Positions 43,901 through 50,507 of a stretch of DNA of 64,000 nt are shown one piece after another. The notes beneath the pieces are model-generated. The model did not search any database. It saw only the letters and a list, made by a program, of their open reading frames with translations, and was not told the origin of the DNA. Made by a program: the position numbers and the translations under genes. Numbering within the stretch: the stretch's first letter is position 1; each line of letters starts with the position of its first letter. Where the stretch lies: the NCBI RefSeq assembly GCF_001424665.1, contig NZ_LMQS01000003.1, positions 357,189 through 421,188 of the forward strand, in the 5' to 3' direction. The stretch is from Methylophilus sp. Leaf416. Its GTDB lineage: Bacteria; Pseudomonadota; Gammaproteobacteria; Burkholderiales; Methylophilaceae.

Positions 43901-44989
43901 CATATCGGGTTTGACTTCGGTCACACTACCAGTCCCTAAGGTGACGATACCGTTACGGTTCAGTGTTTCCTGACCACCGGTCACACTCACATCTTCTTGC
44001 GCCAACAGCTTGATGCTGCCATTCGCACGCACCGAGGTTGTGGCCGACAAGGTACCCATCTGGTTCACCGCCAGCCCCATCATGGTGATATTGCCGCGTT
44101 CGGCGACTATCTTGCCCAGGTTGGTCGCGGTGCCGCCTGAGGCGACCTCCACCAGCATGCCTGCCGGATCCTTACTGGACTTGAGGTAGATCTTCCTGCC
44201 TGCCGTCAGTATGGTCTGACCATCCGGCGTCCTGATCACAGCATCTTTTTCAACCGTCACGTTAGGTGCAAACAACATCACCTTACCACCTTTACTGGCA
44301 TTGATCTGCGCCCCAGACTCCACTCGAACTTCGCCGTTATATATTCTGCTGGCTTCTACAGGATCGATTGCACCAACAAGTTCAAAAACACTGTTATAAC
44401 CAGTGTCGTTAATAAATCCCGCTTTAAATAAATCATCGGCGATGTTTAATGTGCCGGCGTAGAGTGAGCCGACATTGAATACCGCATCCTTGCCGATAAT
44501 GACACCGTTAGCATTAATAAAATAAATATTGCCAGCGCCAGTCACATTACCATTGATGTAACTAGGATCTACACTATGTACACGATTCAGCAGTGACCAG
44601 CCCGGCTGCATATCAACGAAAAAGGATTGTCCGTTAGCCAGGTCGAACTTGTTGTAATTGATAATGGCCCTAGGGATCAACTGCTGAAGGTTGAGGTGAT
44701 TTGCGCTGGAACTGACTATATTTGCAACGTTAACTTGCGCAGCATCCCTGATAGCTCCCGCCGGAGTGACTATATCACGAATACTGATGCCTCCAGGCAG
44801 GTCGGCCCAGGCAGACATGACCATCCATGGCCCGGGCAGCATGCTGAGTGCCAGGCAGATGACAGCTGTGCGCCGCGCATGGCGGGTGCGGCTGCGCCCA
44901 TCCCCGCTACGTGAAGAAACAATCTCGGACACCACCACCATCGCACGGTGGATCTTACTGAATACTAGTTTATATAGTCCCTGATTCAT
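34940..44989 (-). CDS. Giant filamentous-haemagglutinin-like adhesin (TpsA)
   Basis: 3349 residues. The N-terminus is an extended signal peptide (ESPR-like MNQGLYKLVFSKIHRAMVVVSE, then a basic region and a hydrophobic core ending SAWA). A two-partner-secretion domain follows, with IPRAIINYNKFDLANGQSFFVDM and INANGVIIGKDAVFNVGSLYAG. The long remainder is a beta-helix of Asn/Gly/Ser/Thr-rich repeats without enzymatic motifs. The C-terminus has a DUF3739-like segment rich in GGDIGVI/GSDITI strands, ending SVDVIGIGR. It is secreted by the transporter encoded just upstream and is likely a surface adhesin or biofilm scaffold. The start ATG has GGAGTGAAGAA. Confidence 0.93.
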   Translation of the reverse strand: MNQGLYKLVFSKIHRAMVVVSEIVSSRSGDGRSRTRHARRTAVICLALSMLPGPWMVMSAWADLPGGISIRDIVTPAGAIRDAAQVNVANIVSSSANHLNLQQLIPRAIINYNKFDLANGQSFFVDMQPGWSLLNRVHSVDPSYINGNVTGAGNIYFINANGVIIGKDAVFNVGSLYAGTLNIADDLFKAGFINDTGYNSVFELVGAIDPVEASRIYNGEVRVESGAQINASKGGKVMLFAPNVTVEKDAVIRTPDGQTILTAGRKIYLKSSKDPAGMLVEVASGGTATNLGKIVAERGNITMMGLAVNQMGTLSATTSVRANGSIKLLAQEDVSVTGGQETLNRNGIVTLGTGSVTEVKPDMTDTEEVLASLAFTPSDITIQGSLINIDGLVSAKGGNVNLNSQFDAAAVLNSPVTRRIHLGQNATIDVSGVDAIAPMSRNQVTVQLNSDALRDNPILRGSNLFGKTVYLDARKGTSLFNLQPYISATRMATVTEKMTNAGKVNLSAKEVVAEKGSVINVSGGSTTYTGGALKESQVLYNGRLVPISQALPGVQYNGIGDTLTVTDRKWGTTTTLTLGNLSYNVAGFMDAANAGTISITPNAGSDFVQKLVLDGSLLGNTKIGAQQLLDGRIPQGATLQASARNLDLVASVQNLAPDFEFGDVLADDDNFISRIGTGFLRQGFNHINFTDVLVLNVNTALNLDPKGEIAMGILGGTVNINKDIIARGSNVALNAQVTNIADNVNISTAGNFVNNRTGLQGAMTKQTVEDAGDIKIGLAVFGKGVKLDASAGAYVDSKGALHTGQAGDIGFSTESQLPGDLSLSAYGFDKGGELNIQFAPGRQYNLHIGAPSVIADGSNFTLANSFFSQGGFSKYHLGGFNIHVGADNAGSSLVYGVAQTLQMRSGYDVLSSTDNIFGLTRLITQPDYLRQAVSFDFATFIANSALGVLTVHENAHIKTDAGGSVQLAAEKQLNVLGDVTAQGGNITLKINDVDATLPEDTSQMVFIGDKARLDASGTSFALPGSRAGLPLNKLVNAGTITVNSTENGAKGALVIKQGAVLDVSATQVTTTTLTNRSYLTETLYGDAGFINLYGYGSLLVDGTLSGHAQGTGRGGSLSMLFEGVDFTSADPYLNESGRFHVTNQLQLLASGIQAGTALKDTSGPITPASGQLQRAQISAQQIESGGFDNVRLGSFIRNADNSNSRLSLAADLDLAIAGNLRLDSAVLQVLGNGHAQINAGHLQLYSRKQALDPSILTGSGELSLNANQIYIDGLVATSGVNRTNLNAMRDIHGQGATSFAELGKTASDSGLTTQGELNLVARQVYPDTGAKLTFNAQGANSRINVRSSGLAPVNVLSGGGILTLQADHIQQDGVLKAPFGQINLIGNQSLTLGAGSLTSVSGNGMIIPFGVTRSAGEVFNPDGGATRNLVEKVVLMKAPNTQTNEGAVIDASGGGDLFAYEWIEGGVGGTRDILADPNTYALIPGMVGEYAGMDRNFTNESKGVVEFGQTIYITGVAGIPSGNYTLLPARYALVPGAFVVQRSDASLLRGQTTALQDGSMLTTGYMADLNTGAKDANWSTFRVINGNVFRPADGTVSQAPSQYMLTNASTFFSDPLNTNGVNVKTTQDAGTLSLEAQQLTLAATVVANRITGADGLMVDISSDNIRVVSDVDSADNTSLQLKASQLNALNAESILLGGTRSQGSNGTNITTVASSVSVENDADHALNVVEFLASATDNISVATGAVINTGAANANAKTVNINTSGDGAFLGLSSGSTLSYTRRDPTLNSVTGTLNIAANAQLGAGNALVMDASRTVSFAGDITLASGAHVTLGSNRILIGSAPSSVSGLHVDDQTLAQLDNVSNLTLNSYSTVDTYGSVDFGNDKLNLTVNAAGIAGHLADGEVSAPANQNVTFNTKSFTLKNTVDASYTAPADPSGRTLQINAETVSLQGDRSAVLNNNTVASGDRNTLGGYNAVRIDTKTLTVAERGALDLQVNQTTLNVGRISAESSANYTVGSSGTLTTSQGNTSGLAANSNIGGALTLQANNLQVNSRIETLGGQVNLQGTSQLQLGSQAVVSAASASKTFADKTLYVDAGKVQLNSSGGNISVDNGAVVDVSARGDADAGKVNVSAANGNLLLQGQLDGRAHGSGHGGALAVDVHSLPSIAAVDQQAQGFSLSRSYRARTGDIAIDGTGSQALTAQQVAVSADQGAITVSGTINANSYKQGSISLYAHDDLTLQGSAQLTANSSTAGAEGGKVLLATSNGALNLEQGSSIQVAAGSGGTGGSVQLRAPRTGAGSGNGVAVNQLATSINGAQSVVLEAFRVYNNVDTISSSGGAAGSNILDHAMLATDVTDFMANQASILAALGKGGDSTFHLRAGQEVRSSGDLTIDADWDLYTTSRAGNEPGVLTLRAANNLYMNGSLSDGFAGSDSSATIGEGNSWSYRLVAGADLAAANMMNTVPSAVDSTGNSVTGKLVLADGKLIRTGTGDIEIATGGDLTMTGVSSVIYTAGVQAATLTGFTLPAVTQKPLYLDNGGDIRLDVGGSIWGAETDISADRQVINQWLFRQGFNGTTVASIRDTSWWVRPDLFQQSLAALGGGNVTINAGNNIANFSASVPTTARYDNFGAGATANNIVNGGGDLAITAGGNLMGGTYFIGKGAGSIKVDGSIDLQADKQYGTILAMMEGRWDVSAAKDVRIEATINPTLLPQSSTNSNTSNSSYFNSYAQSAAVHVESVTGNVRYAYDTDQLYKDSGLHSAIGGQNVNPGTLDLTSVNEGISLGTAYLVPYSQGNVSLLSEKDVKIGVLMMSDANWSDIPSIHNPVRASFFNDAQSNLTSREYQYFNNHATSLVHANDTQSSYIVSRSGNIEGNLSPTEQTIVPGLIYIPEKSRIVAGQDVTQVNIALQNSRSSDISVVAAGRDVNTKNIVIAGPGELLVQAGRNIDLVYNDITNIQATGNTGTSNAVFEYTPALRANTSLPEGGASISLLAGVGPGGNVQDYIDLYISPTGAGPALLAGNGSGLSSYRQATAAYLLAFMQKLTGNVNLTAAGAYTQFLAQPDAIKTVFVNRHLTSELVNSAEGFAKAGNHQRAYDALDTLYPTKYAGDILMFNSKISTNSGGSIDLITPSGLINVGVPGKGGDIGVITEKGGEIRAIADGDFSVNQSKVITQFGSDITIWSTNGTIDAGRGSKAATSIPERIVQTDVYGNTRVEVRGVASGSGIRAQNYDPDGPSGRDTGPNDGKAGNVILIAPVVDAGEAGIEAGDLFIVAPVVLNTANIQVQGTSSGVPVAAANSLAGVSTGLSPDSVNAAAQAVAQNVANSAATSTLSKPVLPSIISVDVIGIGR

Positions 44990-45023
44990 TTCTTCACTCC
45001 ATTCACTTGCAGATTGTTACCAC

Positions 45024-46661
45024 TTACCACTCATAGCCTGCACGGAAATGCAGTCTGAAATCACCCGTTTCCACCTCAGGCGCATCATTCATTGCCTGCG
45101 CCAGGTCCAGGTAAGAGAACCAGCCATTGTTGGTCTTCAGCTTGAAACCCAGGCCGGCGGAATACAATTCATAATGCGGCTCCAGGCCAGCAGGATTCTT
45201 GACCTGAACGCGTCCCGCATCGATAAATGCATAGGCGTAAAAATCCTTGATGTAGTTGGCGAACTGGTAGTGCTTGAGATATTGCGCCAAGGGTGGCGTG
45301 CGTAACTCCAGCGTACCGGAAACGCCGCTGTCCCCCAGGCGGCTGGACTCTAGGTAACCACGCACCGACTCGACGCCGCCTATGGTGAACTGCTCGGTAG
45401 AAATAAGCTCCTGGCTGGCCAGCTGCCACGCCAGTTTGCCCTGCATTGCCCAACCGGAATCAAAGGTATACAACTGTTTCACATCGGCGCGCAGGTAGGC
45501 ATAGTTAGCCTGTGCCTGGTCACGCTTACGGTTAAATTCGGCGTCGGTGTTACCCATCAAACGCGGCGCCATGTTAAGCACGATACTGGCCTGTGTCTGT
45601 CCATAGCCTGACTGGATGTTGGCGTCATAACCGATGGATGTTGCCCAGTAAGAAATAGGGGTGTCTATGCTGGTATCCGCCCCGAGCAGGAACAAGTTCT
45701 CTTTGAAGATTTTATAATCTAGGCCAAATGTCAGGCTATGATAAAAACCTTCAGAAAGAGGCAATGGGTGGATATATCTCGCGCCAACAATGTAGCCCTT
45801 ACCTAGCACATTAATATCACCTACCGCGGCAATATTACTGTCAGAAGCAACGGCATAAGCTGCAAAGTAATCGCCGTTTTCGCGAGGAATCACATAGGTG
45901 CCGGAAAATACCTTCACCTCATTGATATCTTCAGGTGAAACCTGTAAGTTCATGCCTAAGCTATGGTCTTTCTGGAACAGGTTATCGTATTTGATCCCTG
46001 CATTCAGGCGCAGCTTGCTGGTATTCGGCGAATAACGATCATTGAGTTCAAGATTGCCATGCAACGGCAATTTGTCTTTAACCTGCAGATCAACTTCCAC
46101 GGTGCCAGGCGATTTTCCTGGGCGAAGGACCGGCGTCACCTGGCGGTTCTGGTTACGATTGAGTGTGCCCAATTCTTTCTGCGCGGTATGGAAATGCGGT
46201 ACTGATCCTTCAGCGAACTGCGGTGTACGTGATTTTATCTCACTCAAAGTATTGTAATGCGCATCAACCACCTGCAGTCGCTCCACTTTGCCCTCGGTGA
46301 CCAGCAGGCGCACCACGCCTTTATCAACATCCTGTTGCGGGATACTGACTGACACTGTCAGGTAACCGGCTTCCTGATAGGTTTTCTCCAGCACTGTACG
46401 TGCCTGCTCGACATCGGTGATCGTTTTCTGCTCGCCCATAAATGGGTAAACAGCTTTTTCAATATCGCTGCTAGGGAGCACCGAATTGCCATCGACCTGA
46501 TACTCAAAAACATCAAACTTTATTTCATCATTTGCTTCGTTGACTTGCACTGACTGTTGCTCGACCTCAGCAACCGGCTCTTCGGCAAAGACTGCTAATG
46601 GCATACCGCATGCCAGCAGAGATAACCAGATAAATTGTGATTTCAAACTCAAAGCCTGCAC
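45024..46661 (-). CDS. FhaC/ShlB-type two-partner secretion transporter (TpsB)
   Basis: 545 residues from a GTG at 46661; a TTG at 46652 has a better-placed AAGG and is an alternative. The signal peptide ends near AVFAEE. Two POTRA domains follow (FEYQVDGNSVLPSSDIEKAVYPF; RVTEGKVERLQVV-type end), then a 16-strand barrel with the conserved VRGYLESSRLGDSGV motif and a C-terminal aromatic residue (FRAGYEW). It exports the adhesin encoded 34 bases downstream. A perfect CGGACTAGTCCG palindrome lies 74-85 bases upstream. Confidence 0.93.
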   Translation of the reverse strand: MQALSLKSQFIWLSLLACGMPLAVFAEEPVAEVEQQSVQVNEANDEIKFDVFEYQVDGNSVLPSSDIEKAVYPFMGEQKTITDVEQARTVLEKTYQEAGYLTVSVSIPQQDVDKGVVRLLVTEGKVERLQVVDAHYNTLSEIKSRTPQFAEGSVPHFHTAQKELGTLNRNQNRQVTPVLRPGKSPGTVEVDLQVKDKLPLHGNLELNDRYSPNTSKLRLNAGIKYDNLFQKDHSLGMNLQVSPEDINEVKVFSGTYVIPRENGDYFAAYAVASDSNIAAVGDINVLGKGYIVGARYIHPLPLSEGFYHSLTFGLDYKIFKENLFLLGADTSIDTPISYWATSIGYDANIQSGYGQTQASIVLNMAPRLMGNTDAEFNRKRDQAQANYAYLRADVKQLYTFDSGWAMQGKLAWQLASQELISTEQFTIGGVESVRGYLESSRLGDSGVSGTLELRTPPLAQYLKHYQFANYIKDFYAYAFIDAGRVQVKNPAGLEPHYELYSAGLGFKLKTNNGWFSYLDLAQAMNDAPEVETGDFRLHFRAGYEW

Positions 46662-46734
46662 CTTTAATATTCAACTATTTTGCCGATTACAACAGACCAG
46701 CATTTTCTTAAAGTTTTATGTCACAGGCATGAAA

Positions 46735-46746
46735 CGGACTAGTCCG
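46735..46746. promoter_or_regulatory. Perfect palindrome CGGACTAGTCCG upstream of tpsB
   Basis: A 12-bp perfect palindrome between the terminator of the upstream gene (46773-46797) and the tpsB start. The terminator means tpsB needs its own promoter, which makes this position a strong operator candidate. Confidence 0.65.
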
Positions 46747-46772
46747 AAAAACCACTTACAGATAAAAGAAAA

Positions 46773-46797
46773 ACGCACTCCCTTTTGGGGAGTGCGT
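46773..46797 (-). terminator. Intrinsic terminator of the 491-residue gene
   Basis: Perfect 10-bp stem ACGCACTCCC/GGGAGTGCGT with a 5-base loop, followed on the minus strand by TTTTTCTTTTATC. It closes the unit that ends at 46843. Confidence 0.92.
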
Positions 46798-46842
46798 CTA
46801 CAACTGCTTTACTCTGATTAAGAGTAAATGTTTAACTTTTTA

Positions 46843-48318
46843 TTACTCGAACAATACTGCTGGTGCGCAGTTGTTACCGAAGTTTGTGAACTTCGCTTTT
46901 ACGACGCCAGCTACACAAGAGGTGTTGCCGCCATCCGGGTTCAAAGTCAAGCCACGTGGCAATGTTGCACAAGCAGCAGCCGTCGGGTTTTTCAAGGCGT
47001 TAACGATGGTTGTAACTATAGTTCTCTGGAACCCAGCTGGTGCTGTGTTGGATACAAAGGCTTTTGCTTCCATGTGGAATGGATACAGACCTGAAGCTGC
47101 AGCAAGACGAGCATTCACTACGTCACCAGTCTCTGGGTGTGAACCGTCGATCTTGATGTAGTGGTAGTCCCTGTTAGCTGCGTTTTCCAGAGTAGGATCG
47201 TTTTCCAGTGACAATACGCCAATTGCGTAACGTGAACCAGCGGCCGCGTTTGATGCTGTCGTGATATTGGTTTTCACGTTACCGGAACCGGAGTTCAACA
47301 CCACTTGGTAGTTACCTGAAGTAGTGGCAGCTGGCAACAACGAGCTACCGCCCAGGCATGGGTTACCTAGAAAAAATGCGTTGGAAGAAGCTTGTGTACC
47401 TGAAGTATCTACACGGCGTTGGATGATTACTTTCTCACCATCTTCTTCACCCAGGATAGGGAACCATGATTCAGCAGTCTGTACAGCACCGCCATCAGCT
47501 AGGATAGAAGCGATTTGGCTTCTGGTCAGTGAAGGAGCCAATGCTGGAGTGAAGTTATTACCGGACTCAGAAATTCCTTGTACTTGTTGCAGTCTACGAT
47601 ACAGCGGATTAGAAACAACTACACCGAAAGCCTGACCAAGGAAAGCGTTGCTCACAGTACCGAAGCTGGAAACGTTACCACCACCGATAGCTGCAGAGAA
47701 CAATGTAGGCTCAACATCAGAGAAACCACCAACGATCTGTTGCGGTGCCAGCGCATCAGCAGTTAAGGCAGCAGCGTTGATAGCACGGTTAGCAGAAGTT
47801 TGTACACCATTCGCGTCCAAGGCAACAGGGGAACCTGATTGTGCACAACCCTTGTACAAGTCAGCATTATTAGCAGTGTTAGAAGTATCTACATAACCTG
47901 TAGCTTGCTTTGCACAAGAGGTGGAAGTACCACCAAAATAAGATACACGTGCCAATTTTGTACCATTAGTAAATGGTGTAAATGCGTTCAATGAACCACC
48001 ATCTACTGTGTGATACAACACGGAAGTACGTGTACCACGTGTACATGCGTAAGCAAAGAAGTTACCCAGGGAACCTGGAGCAGTAGAAGTGTTGCTGGCA
48101 GCTTGTGCTGTGAAGATAGAACCTGTACCAGCCTGGCAACCTTTTACCCAGCCTTCGTAGATAGAACGTGTAGGTGCAGAAGCACCTGCGATCCATGCCT
48201 GGTCTAAAGTACCTGCACCACGTGCAGATTCGATCTGAGCTGGCGTGATGCCTGCTGAAGCCAATGTACTGACAGACAAAGCTGCCAGAGCAAATGCGAT
48301 TTTTTTAATGTTCATCAT
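46843..48318 (-). CDS. Exported protein of unknown family, 491 residues
   Basis: Signal peptide MMNIKKIAFALAALSVSTLASA. The mature part is rich in Ala/Thr/Asn/Gly, with several cysteine pairs (GCQAG and YACTRG; SCAKQ and GCAQS; NPCLGG; AACATL; NTSCVAG; NNCAPA) that suggest disulfides. GFSDVEPTLFSAAIGGG is faintly like phosphate-binding PstS-type proteins, and HYIKIDGSHPETGDV stands near the end. I do not recognise a family with confidence. It follows the PEP-CTERM gene and has its own terminator. Confidence 0.7.
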   Translation of the reverse strand: MMNIKKIAFALAALSVSTLASAGITPAQIESARGAGTLDQAWIAGASAPTRSIYEGWVKGCQAGTGSIFTAQAASNTSTAPGSLGNFFAYACTRGTRTSVLYHTVDGGSLNAFTPFTNGTKLARVSYFGGTSTSCAKQATGYVDTSNTANNADLYKGCAQSGSPVALDANGVQTSANRAINAAALTADALAPQQIVGGFSDVEPTLFSAAIGGGNVSSFGTVSNAFLGQAFGVVVSNPLYRRLQQVQGISESGNNFTPALAPSLTRSQIASILADGGAVQTAESWFPILGEEDGEKVIIQRRVDTSGTQASSNAFFLGNPCLGGSSLLPAATTSGNYQVVLNSGSGNVKTNITTASNAAAGSRYAIGVLSLENDPTLENAANRDYHYIKIDGSHPETGDVVNARLAAASGLYPFHMEAKAFVSNTAPAGFQRTIVTTIVNALKNPTAAACATLPRGLTLNPDGGNTSCVAGVVKAKFTNFGNNCAPAVLFE

Positions 48319-48363
48319 ATTTCCCTTAAATTTTCTGAATCAGAGATCTTGAAAGAGCAGAGA

Positions 48364-48378
48364 GGCTCTTAAAGAGCC
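48364..48378. other. Hairpin between the PEP-CTERM gene and the 491-residue gene
   Basis: GGCTC/GAGCC stem with a 5-base loop, flanked by TT/AA that could extend it. A T-run follows only on the plus strand, so for the minus-strand message it is a possible processing or pausing element. Confidence 0.35.
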
Positions 48379-48387
48379 CCTTTTTTA

Positions 48388-49149
48388 TTATTTTACGGAC
48401 TTGCGACGACGAGCTGCAGCAGCTACCACGCCCATGCCCAAAGCCAACATCGCAAAGCTTTCTGGCTCAGGTACCGGTGTTGTGACCTGTACTGAAGAGA
48501 TGGTCAACAAACCGGAATTGCTGAAATTCACTTTAGTATTGTTGAAGAAGAAGTTATCACCAGCACCGTTAGTTTGCTTTTGAACGGTTTGATACAGACT
48601 CATTTCACCGCCCAGTAAGGCGATTGAAGTTGGACCCTGGTTACCGTTGTTATCATTGGCAAAGTAAGTAAACGGGTCATTGTTTTGATATACAAATTGG
48701 TTGAAAGCACCAACTGCAGTCACAAGTGGGGATTTGGAAATTGCAACTGACTCTTGAGCATTTGGATAGTTAGCCAGATCGTAAGAAGAGATCATGCCAC
48801 GTGCACCAGCAGCAGCACCCGCACCCTGGGTGTCACCAGCAAATACATTGTAATAAGTAGTGCTCAGGTTAGCACTGCCGATGAATGACTGGAATGCAGC
48901 ATTTGTGCTCAAGTCAAATGTCAGTGCACTGTTTGAGCTATCAAAGTTTGAATCAGCATTATCAGTACCGATTTCATTCAGGGTGCTGTAAAAGTAGCCT
49001 GTATCAATCACTAAAGAAGAACTGGTAGTACGATCAAAAATAGTCAGGAACAAAGAACCGTTACCTGAAGATGGAACGTTAGTAGCGCTAGCCACGCCAG
49101 ATGCTGTTAAAGCCAAAGCAGCGATCAAAGCCTTCACTTGGAATTTCAT
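48388..49149 (-). CDS. PEP-CTERM protein
   Basis: 253 residues from the ATG at 49149, chosen for its GAGGAGAAG and signal peptide MKFQVKALIAALALTASGVASA. The upstream hydrophobic reading to 49221 would not be needed. A beta-rich body with no catalytic motif ends in TPVPEPESFAMLALGMGVVAAAARRRKSVK. It precedes the 491-residue gene. CGGACTAG-like elements lie 124-248 bases upstream. Confidence 0.9.
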   Translation of the reverse strand: MKFQVKALIAALALTASGVASATNVPSSGNGSLFLTIFDRTTSSSLVIDTGYFYSTLNEIGTDNADSNFDSSNSALTFDLSTNAAFQSFIGSANLSTTYYNVFAGDTQGAGAAAGARGMISSYDLANYPNAQESVAISKSPLVTAVGAFNQFVYQNNDPFTYFANDNNGNQGPTSIALLGGEMSLYQTVQKQTNGAGDNFFFNNTKVNFSNSGLLTISSVQVTTPVPEPESFAMLALGMGVVAAAARRRKSVK

Positions 49150-49272
49150 AAACTTCTCCTCAATTTCGAACAAAAATAATAAAAAGAACAAACTACAAAT
49201 ATGCTTAAGTAAAGCAGTCAATCTCGACCTGAAAAATTATGGTTGACCAACATGACAGCGTGACTTGAAAAT

Positions 49273-49303
49273 CTAGTCCGCTATGACTAGCCCAACCGGG
49301 CTA
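49273..49303. promoter_or_regulatory. CTAGTCCG plus TAGCCC/GGGCTA palindrome
   Basis: CTAGTCCG (49273-49280), the reverse complement of the octamer, followed by a perfect 6-bp inverted repeat with a 4-base spacer (49288-49303), upstream of the PEP-CTERM gene. Confidence 0.5.
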
Positions 49304-49376
49304 ATCAAAACGCATGTTGAGTGCATGCATAAAAATCCTGTTTATTGTAAAAACCCAAGATGACAGTTTGGAATTC

Positions 49377-49397
49377 AGGACTAGTCCTAACGGACTA
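49377..49397. promoter_or_regulatory. AGGACTAGTCCT palindrome with adjacent CGGACTA
   Basis: A perfect 12-bp palindrome (49377-49388) and a half-site (49391-49397), 54 bases beyond the stop of the LuxR-type regulator and about 230 bases upstream of the PEP-CTERM gene start. Confidence 0.6.
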
Positions 49398-49451
49398 AAA
49401 GAGAGGTGTTGCAGAATAAATTTTGATGACAATGAGGTAGAAGCAGGAACA

Positions 49452-50282
49452 TTACTGCTTACGGGTAATCAGCCCCATTTTCAGGGCTTTACTGGCTGCT
49501 TGGCTGCGATTCTCAACATCCATTTTCCGCAAGATATTCTGTACATGGTTTTTGATGGTCAGCGGGCTGATCTCCATGATGCTGCCGATCTCCCAATTGG
49601 TTTTGCCGGCCTGCAACCATTCCAGCACTTCCAGCTCGCGCCTGCTTAATGGTTTGACCCTGCCATTACGAGTGGTAGTGGATAACACTGAAGGACATTT
49701 GTTGGCAGTCACTTTTTCGATGGCACAGTGCAGATGCGGCATCAGCAATTCCAACAGATGCGCAGTTTGCGCATTGACGGGTGAACTCAGGCGGCCAAAC
49801 ATAACCAGGGTGGCAATGCGGCTATGCTCATTACCAAAGCCATGTACCACAAACCGTTTGAGCTCAGATGCACTCATCCTGTCGGCGTCTATTTGTTCTA
49901 CAGCGTAGTGGCTGTTCTGCTGGCTGGGTATTTCAGTATGGTAAAACAAGGGTTTACTGAGCGTACTCCATTGTTCGAATGCCTGGCTGACCAGACCATC
50001 GGTATCATGTAATACCTGGTCAAATTGTGTATCGCCAAAATATCGGCTGGAGGTTAGATACTCATAATCATAAGTGGGGCGCTCTGTTCCTCTTACGCCC
50101 ACAATGACCACTTCGTGTGCTAGCAAACATTGGAATCCGCGTTGTAGCCAGTTAAAAAAATGAGAGCGATGCTGTAACCGTAGTGATTCTTCGATCACCT
50201 CCATGAATAACACGCGCTGCTCTTCATTCAGCACCAATGCCCATTGGTCATTGGCCTGATCCGTCCCTGTTATTGTGCTCAT
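49452..50282 (-). CDS. epsA: EpsA-type LuxR-family transcriptional regulator
   Basis: 276 residues from the ATG at 50282; a GTG-type start at 50312 is possible. The N-terminal half has EEQRVLFMEVIEESLRLQHR and FNWLQRGFQCLLAHEVVIVG, typical of the EpsA regulators of exopolysaccharide/PEP-CTERM loci. The C-terminus is a LuxR helix-turn-helix (LSRRELEVLEWLQAGKTNWEIG, then SPLTIKNHVQNILRKMDVENRSQA). There is no receiver domain, so it is not a response regulator. It lies next to the CGGACTAG sites and is the natural candidate for binding them. The name rests on the family pattern. Confidence 0.82.
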   Translation of the reverse strand: MSTITGTDQANDQWALVLNEEQRVLFMEVIEESLRLQHRSHFFNWLQRGFQCLLAHEVVIVGVRGTERPTYDYEYLTSSRYFGDTQFDQVLHDTDGLVSQAFEQWSTLSKPLFYHTEIPSQQNSHYAVEQIDADRMSASELKRFVVHGFGNEHSRIATLVMFGRLSSPVNAQTAHLLELLMPHLHCAIEKVTANKCPSVLSTTTRNGRVKPLSRRELEVLEWLQAGKTNWEIGSIMEISPLTIKNHVQNILRKMDVENRSQAASKALKMGLITRKQ

Positions 50283-50440
50283 GTGTTTGCCACATTGATA
50301 TAAATGCAGCACAGTTTGCGGAGAATTTGTGACAGAAAAATGATTGCCGCGTGTCAGTTGGTTGATATATTCATGACAGCGGATTATGCCTAAGGATTAG
50401 TTCCCAATTGGAACACAGGATATGACCAGACTGACCTTTG

Positions 50441-50446
50441 TATAAT
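50441..50446 (+). promoter_or_regulatory. -10 box TATAAT of the lytic transglycosylase gene
   Basis: A perfect TATAAT about 60 bases before the ATG at 50508; a -35 is not clear. CCAATTGG (50404-50411), inside TTCC/GGAA symmetry, lies upstream. The position argues against the further-upstream start at 50448. Confidence 0.5.
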
Positions 50447-50507
50447 ATTGCCGAATTACTCGACATGTCTTTTAGATGTCATATGGGCATGGCATTATTC
50501 CGCCATC

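Larger units (their letters stand above)
49150..49451. promoter_or_regulatory. Intergenic region with three regulatory palindromes or half-sites
   Basis: 302 bases without a gene between the PEP-CTERM start and the EpsA-type regulator stop. They contain CTAGTCCG (49273-49280), TAGCCC-aacc-GGGCTA (49288-49303), AGGACTAGTCCT (49377-49388) and CGGACTA (49391-49397). Confidence 0.6.
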
